Positions 50,642 through 58,779 are shown, numbered from the stretch's first letter. The stretch is DNA of 64,000 nucleotides from Bacteroidota bacterium (GCA_026224775.1 JAMFRP010000042.1:1-64000); one strand, 5' to 3'. The notes: generated by a model not told the origin, from the sequence alone. A program made the numbers and translations.

Positions 50642-51706
50642 TTAACTTTTTAAAACAGGAATGTTAGGGAATTGTAAAGCCGGTTTATTTTTCTGCAAAG
50701 TGAAGCCAAAAGTAGAACCTAAACCCTCGGTACTACGCACATTAATGGTTTGCTGATGGGCCTCCACAATATGCTTTACAATGGCCAACCCTAATCCCGA
50801 GCCGCCTATTTGCCTTGAACGACTGGTATCTGTTCTGAAAAAGCGTTCAAACAAACGTGGTAAATACTTTTCCTCGATACCGATACCATCATCGGTTACT
50901 TCAACCAAAACCTGATCGTGCAATTCGAATAAACTTATAGAGGTGCTTCCACCCTCTTTACCATATTTTAAGGAGTTATCAATCAGGTTAACCAATACCT
51001 GCACCATCTTTTCCCTATCAGCATAAACAGGAATTGGCTCATCATATTTTTGTTTGAATACCAGTTTGATATGATGCTGTGAAGCCTTCATCTCCATCGA
51101 TTCAAAAACCTCTTTAATCAAATCATTTATTTTAAACTTGGTGTAGTTAATGGCCATTTCACCGGTTTCCAATTTTGAAATCTCGTCCAGGTCTTTGATC
51201 AGATAGCTTAAGCGATCAACATTACGGGCCGCTTTGGTTAAAAAGTCTTTGGCCATAACCAGATCATCAAATTCATCATCCTGTATGGCTTCGATATATC
51301 CCTGAATAGCAAATAGCGGCGTTTTAAACTCATGAGAGATATTAGATAAAAAATCCCTGCGGAATTTCTCCTGCGTACGCAGTTCATCAATCTCCGTTTT
51401 CTTTTGTTTGGCCCACTCCTTTACCTCATTCTCTACATCATTTATAGGGTCTGCACTTACGTGCTCGCCTAAGGCATCGCGCAGGTCGCGGCCTAATTTA
51501 AGGTTGTGGATTAGTTTGTAAATGAGCTTTATTTTGGAGTAGATGTATTTTTCTATCAGCCAATAAAAAATCAAAAAACTGGTAATTATGGTAACCCCAA
51601 AGGTTATTGCCACATCATACCAATTATGCCTGAAATAATAGTTGAGTGCGGATAAGGTAACGGCAACCGCTGCCGCGTTTATTAAAACAAGTACGCGCAA
51701 TTTCAT
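50642..51706 (-). CDS. phoR: PhoR-like sensor histidine kinase
   Basis: A 354-residue kinase. Two membrane helices (about residues 5-22 and 34-51) have a short loop between them. After a linker helix the H-box is SNISHEFKTPLFAIQGY with His125, then the N-box LVNLIDNSLKYGKEG and G-boxes TDDGIGIEEKYLPRLFERFF and GGSGLGLAIV. The position upstream of DUF47 and PiT genes supports a phosphate-response role. No response regulator is adjacent. The symbol is by homology and context. Confidence 0.82.
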   Translation of the reverse strand: MKLRVLVLINAAAVAVTLSALNYYFRHNWYDVAITFGVTIITSFLIFYWLIEKYIYSKIKLIYKLIHNLKLGRDLRDALGEHVSADPINDVENEVKEWAKQKKTEIDELRTQEKFRRDFLSNISHEFKTPLFAIQGYIEAIQDDEFDDLVMAKDFLTKAARNVDRLSYLIKDLDEISKLETGEMAINYTKFKINDLIKEVFESMEMKASQHHIKLVFKQKYDEPIPVYADREKMVQVLVNLIDNSLKYGKEGGSTSISLFELHDQVLVEVTDDGIGIEEKYLPRLFERFFRTDTSRSRQIGGSGLGLAIVKHIVEAHQQTINVRSTEGLGSTFGFTLQKNKPALQFPNIPVLKS

Positions 51707-51811
51707 GCGCTAATTTACAATTTGTAAATGATTAGCTTACAGCGCAAAGGTTATATTTATGTTAATAGCGTATCCTCTATGCCAATAATGATGGCCCCCG
51801 TATAAATAGCT

Positions 51812-51884
51812 TTGTCATTCCGAGGAACGAATAATCTGTACGGTGTAAACTACTTTATAGATTCTTCGTTCCTCAGAATGACAA
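51812..51884. repeat. TTGTCATTCCGAGGAACGAA inverted element (family F5), copy 1
   Basis: TTGTCATTCCGAGGAACGAA at the left; ATTCTTCGTTCCTCAGAATGACAA at the right. Stem imperfect, about 24 bp. Spacer TCTGTACGGTGTAAACTACTTT. The F5 arms resemble F1 (GAGGAACGAAGC), linking the two families. Confidence 0.88.
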
Positions 51885-51899
51885 GGTGTATAAACTTTA

Positions 51900-51932
51900 A
51901 GACTTACGAAGTTTTAAAAACTTCGTAAGTCT
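51900..51932. repeat. AGACTTACGAAGTTTT palindrome
   Basis: AGACTTACGAAGTTTT at 51900-51915 and AAAACTTCGTAAGTCT at 51917-51932 are perfect inverses with one central A. It follows an F5 element, 12 nt before the YceI gene stop. A 33-nt perfect palindrome with no T tract on either side; not a standard terminator. Confidence 0.92.
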
Positions 51933-51944
51933 GCCTGATATATT

Positions 51945-52481
51945 TTATTTACTGGCTTCCACATCAATATTTACCGTAACATCATTTGACATTACCATAC
52001 TGCTGCCCCCCAGGCCGAAGTCGGAACGTTTTAGTTTTAAGATGCCATTAAAATCGGCTGTACTACCGCTCTCGGTATAGGTAAAAGGCACATCCAATAG
52101 CTGGGTTTTATTTTTTATGGTGACATTAAACTGCCCCACATAGTTATTGCCACTTTTGTGTTTTATAGCAACAGATTTCATGGTGATTTTGGGGTATGTA
52201 GCAACATCAAAATAGTCGGCGCTTTTAAGGTGTTCATCTTTCATATCATTACCTGTGCTCAGGCTTTTCGTATCGGCAGATGCTTCAATACTGCTCGAAC
52301 TTAAGTTGGTGGCATCAAACAGGATATTAGTATGCACATCATTTATATTACCACCGGTATTAAAGCCCATATTTTTTATCTGGAAGGTGACGGTTGCTTT
52401 AGTTAATGTATATTTTACCTGTGCTATGGCACAATTCATTGCGAACAGTAAAAACAATAAGGGAAGATATTTTTTATTCAT
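51945..52481 (-). CDS. YceI-family secreted lipid-binding-like protein
   Basis: A 178-residue protein with a signal peptide (MNKKYLPLLFLLFAMNCAIAQ), then the YceI beta-barrel: VTFQIKNMGFNTGGNINDVHTNILFD, MKDEHLKSADYFDVATYPKITMKS and FNGILKLKRSDFGLGG. YceI proteins bind polyprenoid-type lipids in a central cavity. It stands alone on the - strand. Confidence 0.9.
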   Translation of the reverse strand: MNKKYLPLLFLLFAMNCAIAQVKYTLTKATVTFQIKNMGFNTGGNINDVHTNILFDATNLSSSSIEASADTKSLSTGNDMKDEHLKSADYFDVATYPKITMKSVAIKHKSGNNYVGQFNVTIKNKTQLLDVPFTYTESGSTADFNGILKLKRSDFGLGGSSMVMSNDVTVNIDVEASK

Positions 52482-52575
52482 AGGCTATATAACGCAGATT
52501 TGGCACGTTATGATTTAAGTACCAGTATTTTTAATTTCGCGGATATAAACAACCAATTTATAACATCTAACTGTA

Positions 52576-53235
52576 ATGAAAGTAAAACTAATATTATTTT
52601 TTCTGCTGCTTGCATTTACCCGGCAATCATTCGCACAACAAGATTTTCCTTTTGCAAATGAAATACGCGCTTTTAAACACCAGGATAGCCTAAGTTTCCC
52701 AAAGCCTGATGGCATTTTGTTTATAGGCAGTTCATCAATCCGCAAATGGACCGATCTGGAACAGCGTTTCCAGAGTGAACCCATTATCCGCCGTGGTGTT
52801 GGTGGTTGCGAACTGTGGCAGATTGTTGATTATTATACGCCCTATATTTTATTCCCCTATCATCCGCGCAAAATATTTATTTATGCAGGCGAAAATGATA
52901 TTGCGGCAGGCAAATCGGCAACATTTATTGCAGATGAGTTTACCAAACTATACTTAATGATAAGAGAGAAATTACCTATGGCCGAGATCTATTTTATGTC
53001 GATAAAACCAAGCCCAAGCCGGGTTAGGTATTTTACCGAAGTTTATAAAGCCAACGCCCTTGTAAAAGCATATTTAAGCGACAAACCTAAAGCCCATTAT
53101 ATTGATTTGGTAGATGCTATTGATAAACCGGGCACAACTGCCCCTGATTCAAGCCTTTTCCAGGGTGACTATTTACATTTAAACAGCAAGGGCTATGATA
53201 AATGGCAGAAAGTGCTGCAACCGTATGTAAACTAA
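52576..53235 (+). CDS. SGNH/GDSL-family hydrolase
   Basis: A 219-residue secreted enzyme (signal MKVKLILFFLLLAFTRQSFAQ). Block I with the nucleophile is ILFIGSSSIRKW, block III with Asn is IYAGENDIAAG, and block V has the Asp/His pair in GDYLHLNSKGYDKW. Probably an esterase or acetylhydrolase acting on carbohydrate or lipid esters in the periplasm. The substrate is not identifiable. Confidence 0.85.
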   Translation: MKVKLILFFLLLAFTRQSFAQQDFPFANEIRAFKHQDSLSFPKPDGILFIGSSSIRKWTDLEQRFQSEPIIRRGVGGCELWQIVDYYTPYILFPYHPRKIFIYAGENDIAAGKSATFIADEFTKLYLMIREKLPMAEIYFMSIKPSPSRVRYFTEVYKANALVKAYLSDKPKAHYIDLVDAIDKPGTTAPDSSLFQGDYLHLNSKGYDKWQKVLQPYVN

Positions 53236-53237
53236 AC

Positions 53238-53264
53238 AAAAAAGCCCCCATCCTGGATGGGGGC
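53238..53264 (-). terminator. rho-independent terminator reading leftward
   Basis: GCCCCCATCC at 53244-53253 pairs with GGATGGGGGC at 53255-53264. On the + strand AAAAAA precedes it and AACTCA follows; on the - strand it is followed by TTTTTTGTTT. It should terminate a - strand transcript, yet no annotated - strand gene lies to its right before a + strand GNAT gene. Confidence 0.75.
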
Positions 53265-53297
53265 AACTCATATACTACTAAACGTAATTCAATCAAA

Positions 53298-53369
53298 TTA
53301 ATAACCTGACATACGTTTATGCTCTTTTAGCATTGCGATATTAAGCAAGCCTACATCTATCAGACGCAC
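53298..53369 (-). CDS. possible small ORF (23 codons) in a - strand transcript
   Basis: On the - strand GTG at 53369-53367 opens a frame reading VRLIDVGLLNIAMLKEHKRM then SGY and TAA at 53300-53298. An internal ATG would give MLKEHKRMSGY. The amphipathic-then-basic composition is not random-looking, and the leftward terminator lies about 35 nt downstream. There is no ribosome-binding site of note, and no homologue was recognised. Evidence is positional only. Confidence 0.3.
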   Translation of the reverse strand: MRLIDVGLLNIAMLKEHKRMSGY

Positions 53370-53413
53370 AAAAAAAATACATGTTACAGTAAGTTAATTA
53401 AAAATTAAATAAA

Positions 53414-53953
53414 ATGTTTACCACACGTTTAGCCGTTAACGCCGATATATCTACCCTACAAAAACTAATCGCTGCTTCGGTACGCGGGCTTAGCAACGGT
53501 TATTACTCCGCAAAGCAAATAGAAAGTTCAATAAAATACATTTTCGGAGTTGATACACAGTTATTGACTGACGGCACCTATTATGTAATTGAAGAAGACG
53601 GTAACATTATAGCCTGCGGTGGATGGAGTAAAAGAAAAACCCTTTACGGTGGCGATCAACACAAAAGTATAGCCGACCCACTGCTTGACCCAAATACTGA
53701 GGCGGCCCGGATACGTGCGTTTTTTGTTGACCCCGCGTGGGCACGGCAAGGTATTGGTAAAATGATGATACAACATTGTGAAACACAAGCAATGAATAAT
53801 GGCTTTACCGCGATGGAACTGGGCGCTACCTTACCCGGTGAACCATTATACAAAGCGATGGGCTATAAAAGCATCTCGAACATAATTGTTGATATGCCTG
53901 ATGGTGAAAAATTGGAAGTGGTTAAAATGCGTAAACAGTTAAATTCAAAATAA
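53414..53953 (+). CDS. GNAT-family N-acetyltransferase
   Basis: A 179-residue protein with the GNAT fold: N-terminal MFTTRLAVNADISTLQKLIAAS, the acetyl-CoA pyrophosphate-binding motif FVDPAWARQGIGKMMI, and a C-terminal ATLPGEPLYKAMGYKS. A 16-residue insertion after GGWSKRK is common in this subgroup. The acceptor substrate is unknown. It is followed by a terminator that works for the opposite strand. Confidence 0.88.
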   Translation: MFTTRLAVNADISTLQKLIAASVRGLSNGYYSAKQIESSIKYIFGVDTQLLTDGTYYVIEEDGNIIACGGWSKRKTLYGGDQHKSIADPLLDPNTEAARIRAFFVDPAWARQGIGKMMIQHCETQAMNNGFTAMELGATLPGEPLYKAMGYKSISNIIVDMPDGEKLEVVKMRKQLNSK

Positions 53954-53984
53954 AAAAGGCCTTCGGTTACCAACCGAAAGCCCC
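53952..53984 (-). terminator. rho-independent terminator for the - strand gene at 54014
   Basis: GGCCTTCGGTT at 53958-53968 pairs with AACCGAAAGCC at 53972-53982 with one mismatch. On the - strand it is followed by TTTTTTATTTTG; on the + strand the following sequence is CCTAATAA. Works chiefly for the - strand. Confidence 0.75.
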
Positions 53985-54013
53985 TAATAAACAATAAACA
54001 TAAACCTAATTTC

Positions 54014-54439
54014 TTAACTAAAAGTACTATCTACATTAGCTATTTTCCAGCCGGAAGATTTGGTTAGGGTAATCTCGTCAACACGGGTATAACCATCATA
54101 TTTAAATTCAACCTTTACTCGGGCAGCATTCCCATCATCGGTCAATACGGTAGTAGTTGTATTGACAACAGTATTAGCTACCGTATTATTCTGTAGATAA
54201 TCAAGCAATTGTGCTTTATTAAGCGTGTTAACATTCTCTCCGCGCTTTAAGTTAAATTGCATATCGCTGTTCAATATCTTGGTCAAATCAGTTGTAGTTC
54301 CCGTTTTTATCGCGTTGATGTACATATTTACAACATCGCCTTGTGAAGGTTCATTTTTTGCTGATTTAACAGCAGCATTAGCAGCTACGCTGGTAAAAAG
54401 TAAGGCTATACCGGCAAGCATTAATTTTAGTGTTTTCAT
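54014..54439 (-). CDS. secreted NTF2-like (SnoaL/lumazine-binding-type) protein
   Basis: A 141-residue protein with a signal peptide (MKTLKLMLAGIALLFTSVAANA). The mature part fits an NTF2-like fold: DVVNMYINAIKTGTTTDLTKIL, QLLDYLQNNTV and a C-terminal beta sheet with VKVEFKYDGYTRVDEITLTKSSGWKI. The start at 54439 places the signal at residue 1; the extended frame from 54478 is not needed. A role in small-molecule binding is possible but unproven. Confidence 0.72.
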   Translation of the reverse strand: MKTLKLMLAGIALLFTSVAANAAVKSAKNEPSQGDVVNMYINAIKTGTTTDLTKILNSDMQFNLKRGENVNTLNKAQLLDYLQNNTVANTVVNTTTTVLTDDGNAARVKVEFKYDGYTRVDEITLTKSSGWKIANVDSTFS

Positions 54440-54600
54440 GATTTTGTGAGTTAGATTATTTCTTAAATTTATAACCATATGACACCATCAACTGGCAATG
54501 TGTTACAACAAATCGATATTAAAATTCAGATTTAACAGATATTTAACACAAGAAACAATTGATTAATAAATCTGAAACAAACACAAACAGTACCATCAAT

Positions 54601-55110
54601 ATGGTTGAGTTTAATACCATTATTTTACAATTTGCTGAACAGGGCGAAAAAACCGGCTGGAGCTATATCGAAATTTCCGCTGATTTGGCCTGCCAGTTAT
54701 TGCCCAACAATAAAAAATCGTTCAGGGTAAAGGGCATGTTGGATGGATTTGCTTTCGCAGGATTAGCTTTAATACCAATGGGTGAAGGCAATTTTATTTT
54801 ACCGCTGAAAGCGGATATAAGGAAAGCGATACACAAAAATGCAGGCGCTATGCTGCAGGTTAAAATGGAATATGACAAAGATTTTAAGGTAGATATTCCT
54901 GATGATTTGCAGGAGTGTTTTGATTTTGAACCGGAAGCTGCCGATTTTTTTAACAGCCTGCCTAAATCGCACCGCAATTATTTTATTAAATGGATAACTG
55001 ATGCTAAAACCAGCGAAACCAGAGCCAAAAGAATTGTAAATACGGTTAATGCCATGTTACGCAAATGGCATTATAATGTAATGATAAGAGAGATGAGGAA
55101 GGATGTTTGA
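54601..55110 (+). CDS. YdeI/OmpD-associated-family protein (DUF1905 + YdeI)
   Basis: A 169-residue protein. The N-terminal DUF1905-like barrel is GWSYIEISADLACQLLPNNKKSFRVKGMLDGFAF, followed by FILPLKADIRKAIHKNAGAMLQV, and the C-terminal YdeI helical region is AADFFNSLPKSHRNYFIKWITDAKTSETRAKRIV. ATG 54601 (MVEFNTII) is preferred over a TTG at 54559. Members are linked to envelope-stress or bacteriocin protection, with mechanism unclear. Confidence 0.83.
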   Translation: MVEFNTIILQFAEQGEKTGWSYIEISADLACQLLPNNKKSFRVKGMLDGFAFAGLALIPMGEGNFILPLKADIRKAIHKNAGAMLQVKMEYDKDFKVDIPDDLQECFDFEPEAADFFNSLPKSHRNYFIKWITDAKTSETRAKRIVNTVNAMLRKWHYNVMIREMRKDV

Positions 55111-55116
55111 TGATTG

Positions 55117-55212
55117 GATGTGCGAATATGCGGATGTGCAAATTTACAGATGTTGGAATCTGACTATTTGTTCAAAAAATCTGCACATCTGAAATCCGCA
55201 CATCTGCACATT
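55117..55212. repeat. inverted repeat with short-period GATGTGC/GCACATC arms
   Basis: The left arm GGATGTGCGAATATGCGGATG continues GTGCA; the right arm CTGCACATCTGAAATCCGC continues ACATCTGCACA. Imperfect pairing over about 30 bp. The words GGATGTGC and CGCACATC repeat within each arm, the same quasi-tandem plus palindromic form as 66-172 and 37202-37293. It fills the gap before the topoisomerase gene. Confidence 0.72.
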
Positions 55213-55251
55213 ATACATATCTTTACCCATCCATATTTTTTATAGCTAATA

Positions 55252-57963
55252 ATGAGCGAAGATTTAAACCCGAACGATATACCTGCTAATAGCGAAGAAA
55301 AATTACACACCATTACCTCCCTTGACGGATTGTACGAAAACTGGTTCCTGGATTACGCATCGTATGTAATTCTTGACCGGGCCGTGCCTCACATAAATGA
55401 CGGATTAAAACCTGTACAACGACGTATACTTCACTCCCTTAAGGAAATGGATGACGGGCGTTTTAACAAGGCCGCCAACGTTATTGGTAACACCATGAAA
55501 TATCACCCGCATGGGGATGCTTCAATTGGTGATGCCATGGTGCAGATAGGGCAAAAAAACCTGATGATAGATTGCCAGGGTAACTGGGGTGACCCGGTAA
55601 CCGGCGACTCGGCAGCAGCGCCCAGGTATATTGAGGCCCGTTTATCAAAGTTCGCGCTTGAGGTTGCCTTTAATCCTGAAACAACTACCTGGCAAGCCAG
55701 CTATGATGGGCGTAACCGTGAGCCGATAACTTTGCCTATAAAGTTCCCTTTACTGTTAGCACAGGGCGCTGAGGGTATCGCCGTAGGTTTGGCTACCAAA
55801 ATATTGCCACACAATTTTAATGAGTTACTGGATGCATCCATCGAGGTGCTTAAAGGGAACAAACCAAATTTACTGCCCGATTTCCCTACCGGTGGTATGG
55901 CTGATGCTTCCAATTATAATGATGGGCAGCGTGGTGGCCGTGTGCGGGTGCGGGCTAAGATCATCGAAAAGGATAAGAAGACGCTTGCCATTACCGAGAT
56001 ACCTTTTACCACTACAACAGGCGGTTTAATTGACAGTATTATATCTGCCAATGATAAAGGTAAGATCAAGATAAAAAAGATTGAGGATAACACCGCTAAG
56101 GATGTAGAGATCGTGATTCATTTAGCGCCGGGTATTTCGCCGGATGTTACTATTGACGCGCTTTATGCTTTTACCGATTGCGAAGTATCTATATCACCCA
56201 ACACTTGCGTAATACAGGATGATAAGCCACGCTTTATGAGCGTGAATGATATGCTTAGCGAAAGCACCCACTTTACCCGCGAATTGCTTAAACAGGAGTT
56301 GCAGATAAAGCTGAAGGACCTGATGGAGAAGATATTTTTCAGCTCGTTGCTGAAAATATTTATTTCTGAAGGGATGTACAAGCACCCGGATTATGAAAGC
56401 TCGGCCAATTTTGAGCAGGTACTGGAGGTATTGAACAAATTGTTTGAGCCATTCTTTCCGCAGTTTTACAGGGAGATTTTGCCAGAGGACTATAAGAAGC
56501 TAATCGACAAACCGATGAGCAGCATTACCCGTTTCGACTTAAAGAAAACGGATGAGCAGATCAAAAACCTTGAAAGTGAAATAAAAACGGTTAAACATCA
56601 CCTTAAGCATCTTACCGAGTACACCATAGATTGGTTCACCCGACTGAAAGAAAAATATGGCAAAGAGCGCGGACGTAAAACGGAGCTGCGCACCTTTGAT
56701 AAGGTTGAGGCGGCACAAGTTGCGCTGGCAAATGTTAAGCTGTATGTAAACCGTGAGGATGGTTTCATCGGCTTAGGGTTGAAGAAAGATGAGTTTGTTT
56801 GCGATTGCTCGGATATTGACGAGATCATTGTTTTTCGTGGTGATGGGCAATGTGTAATAACCAAAGTACAGGAAAAGGTATTTGTTGGTAAGGACATTAT
56901 TCACATAGCGGTATTTAAGAAAAACGATGAGCGTACCATTTATAACATGATTTATAAAGATGGCGCGAGTGGCGTAAGTTACATCAAACGCTTTGCCGTT
57001 ACCGGTGTTACCCGCGATAAGGAATATGACCTGACAAAAGGTTCTAAAGGATCAAAAGTATTATACTTCAGTGCTAACCCTAACGGTGAGGCGGAGATCA
57101 TCAACATACAGTTAAAACCACACTCTAAGCTTAAAAAGCTACAGTTTGACGAAGATTTTGCAGCCATAGCTATTAAAGGCCGCGGCTCAATGGGTAATAT
57201 CGTAACCAAATACCCAGTTAAGAAAATATTATTGAAAAGCAAAGGTGTATCCACCCTGTCTGGTCGTAAGATATGGTATGATGATATATTGAAACGTTTG
57301 AATATTGATGGACGTGGTAAATATTTAGGTGAGTTTGATGGTGATGACCGCATCCTATCGGTATTAAGTACAGGTATATATGAGTTAACCGGTTTCGACC
57401 TGAATAATCACTTTTTTGATACCATGATCCTGATCGAAAAATATAATCCGGAGAAGGTATTTACAGTGGTTCATTTTGACGGTAAATCAAAAAACTACCT
57501 GGTTAAACGTTTCGCGTTTGAGAACACGCCGCCGGGTAAGGAAACAAGTATCATCAGCGATGAGAATGGTTCGAAATTGATATTTATATCCGGGGTGGCG
57601 CAACCTGTTGCCAAGCTCGATCAGCTCAAAGGAAAAACACAAACCCCTGAAACTATTGAGGTGAACCTTGCCGAACTGATTGATGTTAAAGGCATGAAAG
57701 CCATGGGTAACCGGGTAAGTCAGCATACTATACAAGCAATAGAACTGATAGCCGTAGAAGAACCACAGGAGGCAGATGTGGAACCGGAAGAGATTGCCGA
57801 AATGGAAGAAACACCATCGCCGGAAATAGAAGAAGCATCAGAAGCCCCGGAGCCGGAAGCTGCTGAGGAACCAACTGCCCCACCCGCGAAAAAAATAGAT
57901 TTTGAGATCACCAACCCTGATGATATTGATATAGATGATAAAGGGCAGATAGGGTTATTTTAA
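55252..57963 (+). CDS. parC: DNA topoisomerase IV subunit A (GyrA/ParC family)
   Basis: A 903-residue type IIA topoisomerase subunit. It has the N-terminal ASYVILDRAVPHINDGLKPVQRRIL (QRR block), the HPHGD block at residues 85-89, catalytic Tyr126 in AAPRYIEARL, and a C-terminal pinwheel with six GyrA-like repeats (for example FGFAAIAIKGRGSMG-type blocks around 640-680). A low-complexity acidic tail of about 75 residues (EPEEIAEMEETPSPE and similar) ends the protein. The GyrA-Ser83 equivalent is Ala90. No partner B subunit is adjacent, so gyrA is possible; the sequence style fits Bacteroidota topo IV. Confidence 0.88.
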   Translation: MSEDLNPNDIPANSEEKLHTITSLDGLYENWFLDYASYVILDRAVPHINDGLKPVQRRILHSLKEMDDGRFNKAANVIGNTMKYHPHGDASIGDAMVQIGQKNLMIDCQGNWGDPVTGDSAAAPRYIEARLSKFALEVAFNPETTTWQASYDGRNREPITLPIKFPLLLAQGAEGIAVGLATKILPHNFNELLDASIEVLKGNKPNLLPDFPTGGMADASNYNDGQRGGRVRVRAKIIEKDKKTLAITEIPFTTTTGGLIDSIISANDKGKIKIKKIEDNTAKDVEIVIHLAPGISPDVTIDALYAFTDCEVSISPNTCVIQDDKPRFMSVNDMLSESTHFTRELLKQELQIKLKDLMEKIFFSSLLKIFISEGMYKHPDYESSANFEQVLEVLNKLFEPFFPQFYREILPEDYKKLIDKPMSSITRFDLKKTDEQIKNLESEIKTVKHHLKHLTEYTIDWFTRLKEKYGKERGRKTELRTFDKVEAAQVALANVKLYVNREDGFIGLGLKKDEFVCDCSDIDEIIVFRGDGQCVITKVQEKVFVGKDIIHIAVFKKNDERTIYNMIYKDGASGVSYIKRFAVTGVTRDKEYDLTKGSKGSKVLYFSANPNGEAEIINIQLKPHSKLKKLQFDEDFAAIAIKGRGSMGNIVTKYPVKKILLKSKGVSTLSGRKIWYDDILKRLNIDGRGKYLGEFDGDDRILSVLSTGIYELTGFDLNNHFFDTMILIEKYNPEKVFTVVHFDGKSKNYLVKRFAFENTPPGKETSIISDENGSKLIFISGVAQPVAKLDQLKGKTQTPETIEVNLAELIDVKGMKAMGNRVSQHTIQAIELIAVEEPQEADVEPEEIAEMEETPSPEIEEASEAPEPEAAEEPTAPPAKKIDFEITNPDDIDIDDKGQIGLF

Positions 57964-57975
57964 TGGAGAAAGCCA

Positions 57976-58356
57976 ATGATAGGATTAAGAATACTCGACC
58001 TGTTATTGACTTTACTTCACTTTGTAATTATCGGCTTCAACTTACTCGGCTGGATATGGAAGCGTACCCGTAAACTGCATTTTATTGTAGTTTGCGCAAC
58101 AGCCACATGCTGGTTTATTTTAGGTATTTGGTTCGGCATTGGTTATTGCCCCATCACCGATTGGGACTGGCAGATCAAAGAAAAATTAGGCGAGCATAAC
58201 CTGCCGGATTCCTTTATTAAGTATTATGCGGATATAATCGTGGGCCATTCGGTTAACGCATCACTTATAGATACATTAACGGCAGCAGGCTTTTTTATAG
58301 CGGCTTTGCTGGCTGTGTATTTTAATTTTATTCAGAAGAGAGTGGCAAGAAATTAA
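57976..58356 (+). CDS. DUF2784-family membrane protein
   Basis: A 126-residue protein with about four helices and the DUF2784 signature: WFILGIWFGIGYCPITDWDWQIKEKLGEHNLPDSFIKYYAD. The function is unknown. It begins 12 nt after the topoisomerase stop and is probably co-transcribed with it. Confidence 0.83.
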   Translation: MIGLRILDLLLTLLHFVIIGFNLLGWIWKRTRKLHFIVVCATATCWFILGIWFGIGYCPITDWDWQIKEKLGEHNLPDSFIKYYADIIVGHSVNASLIDTLTAAGFFIAALLAVYFNFIQKRVARN

Positions 58357-58362
58357 TGCGAT

Positions 58363-58449
58363 TTGTCATGCTGAGGAACGAAGCATCTATCCGCTAATCT
58401 ATAAGCGGTGAGTCTATCGATAGATTCTTCACTCCGTTCAGAATGACAA
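58363..58449. repeat. TTTGTCATGCTGAGGAACGAAG inverted element (family F5), copy 2
   Basis: The left end TTGTCATGCTGAGGAACGAA continues GCATCTATC; the right end GATAGATTCTTCACTCCGTT continues CAGAATGACAA. The sequence is nearly identical to copy 3 (58617-58703), including part of the spacer (GTGAGTCTATC). Confidence 0.92.
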
Positions 58450-58521
58450 GGAGTAGAAAAATCAACTACGCTAGTATGACAGCCAGTCGCGCACTAAACC
58501 TTTCCTAAATAAATCTATGTT

Positions 58522-58591
58522 AGCTTATGGTCGGTGTTTTTACAGTACCATAGTTTCCGTAGCGGTGCGGTGAAAACACCGACCACAGGCT
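58522..58591. repeat. TATGGTCGGTGTTTT inverted element (family F6), full copy
   Basis: GGTCGGTGTTTT at 58529-58540 pairs perfectly with AAAACACCGACC at 58573-58584; the outer TAGC/GCTA words extend the symmetry. The spacer is TACAGTACCATAGTTTCCGT and a few more bases. It is the only full inverted copy of F6 in the window; others are single arms. Confidence 0.85.
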
Positions 58592-58616
58592 ACAAGAGGC
58601 AACAGATTAAACAGTA

Positions 58617-58703
58617 TTGTCATGCTGAGGAACGAAGCATCTATCCGCTGATCTGCAAATGATGAGTCTATCGATAGATTCTTCACTGCGTTCAGAATGA
58701 CAA
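58617..58703. repeat. TTGTCATGCTGAGGAACGAAG inverted element (family F5), copy 3
   Basis: Nearly identical to the 58363-58449 copy, in the same orientation, differing at about a dozen positions mainly in the spacer. The two copies are 168 nt apart and flank the F6 element. Confidence 0.92.
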
Positions 58704-58717
58704 AGATCAAAAAGCGC

Positions 58718-58779
58718 TGTCATGCGTAGTCGAAGCATGTGGGCAGGCCTTTACGCACATGCTTCGACTACGCATGACA
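58718..58779. repeat. TGTCATGCGTAGTCGAAGCATG inverted element (family F3), copy 2
   Basis: TGTCATGCGTAGTCGAAGCA at the left and its perfect inverse at the right, extended to a 24-bp stem, enclose the spacer GGCAGGCCTTTACG. The spacer is the reverse complement of the copy at 29863-29933, so it has inserted in the opposite orientation. Confidence 0.95.

Noticed and set aside
58365..58450. tRNA-like fold in the F5 element
   Set aside because: The stem is a single long hairpin with no cloverleaf, no TTC-type loop and no CCA end.
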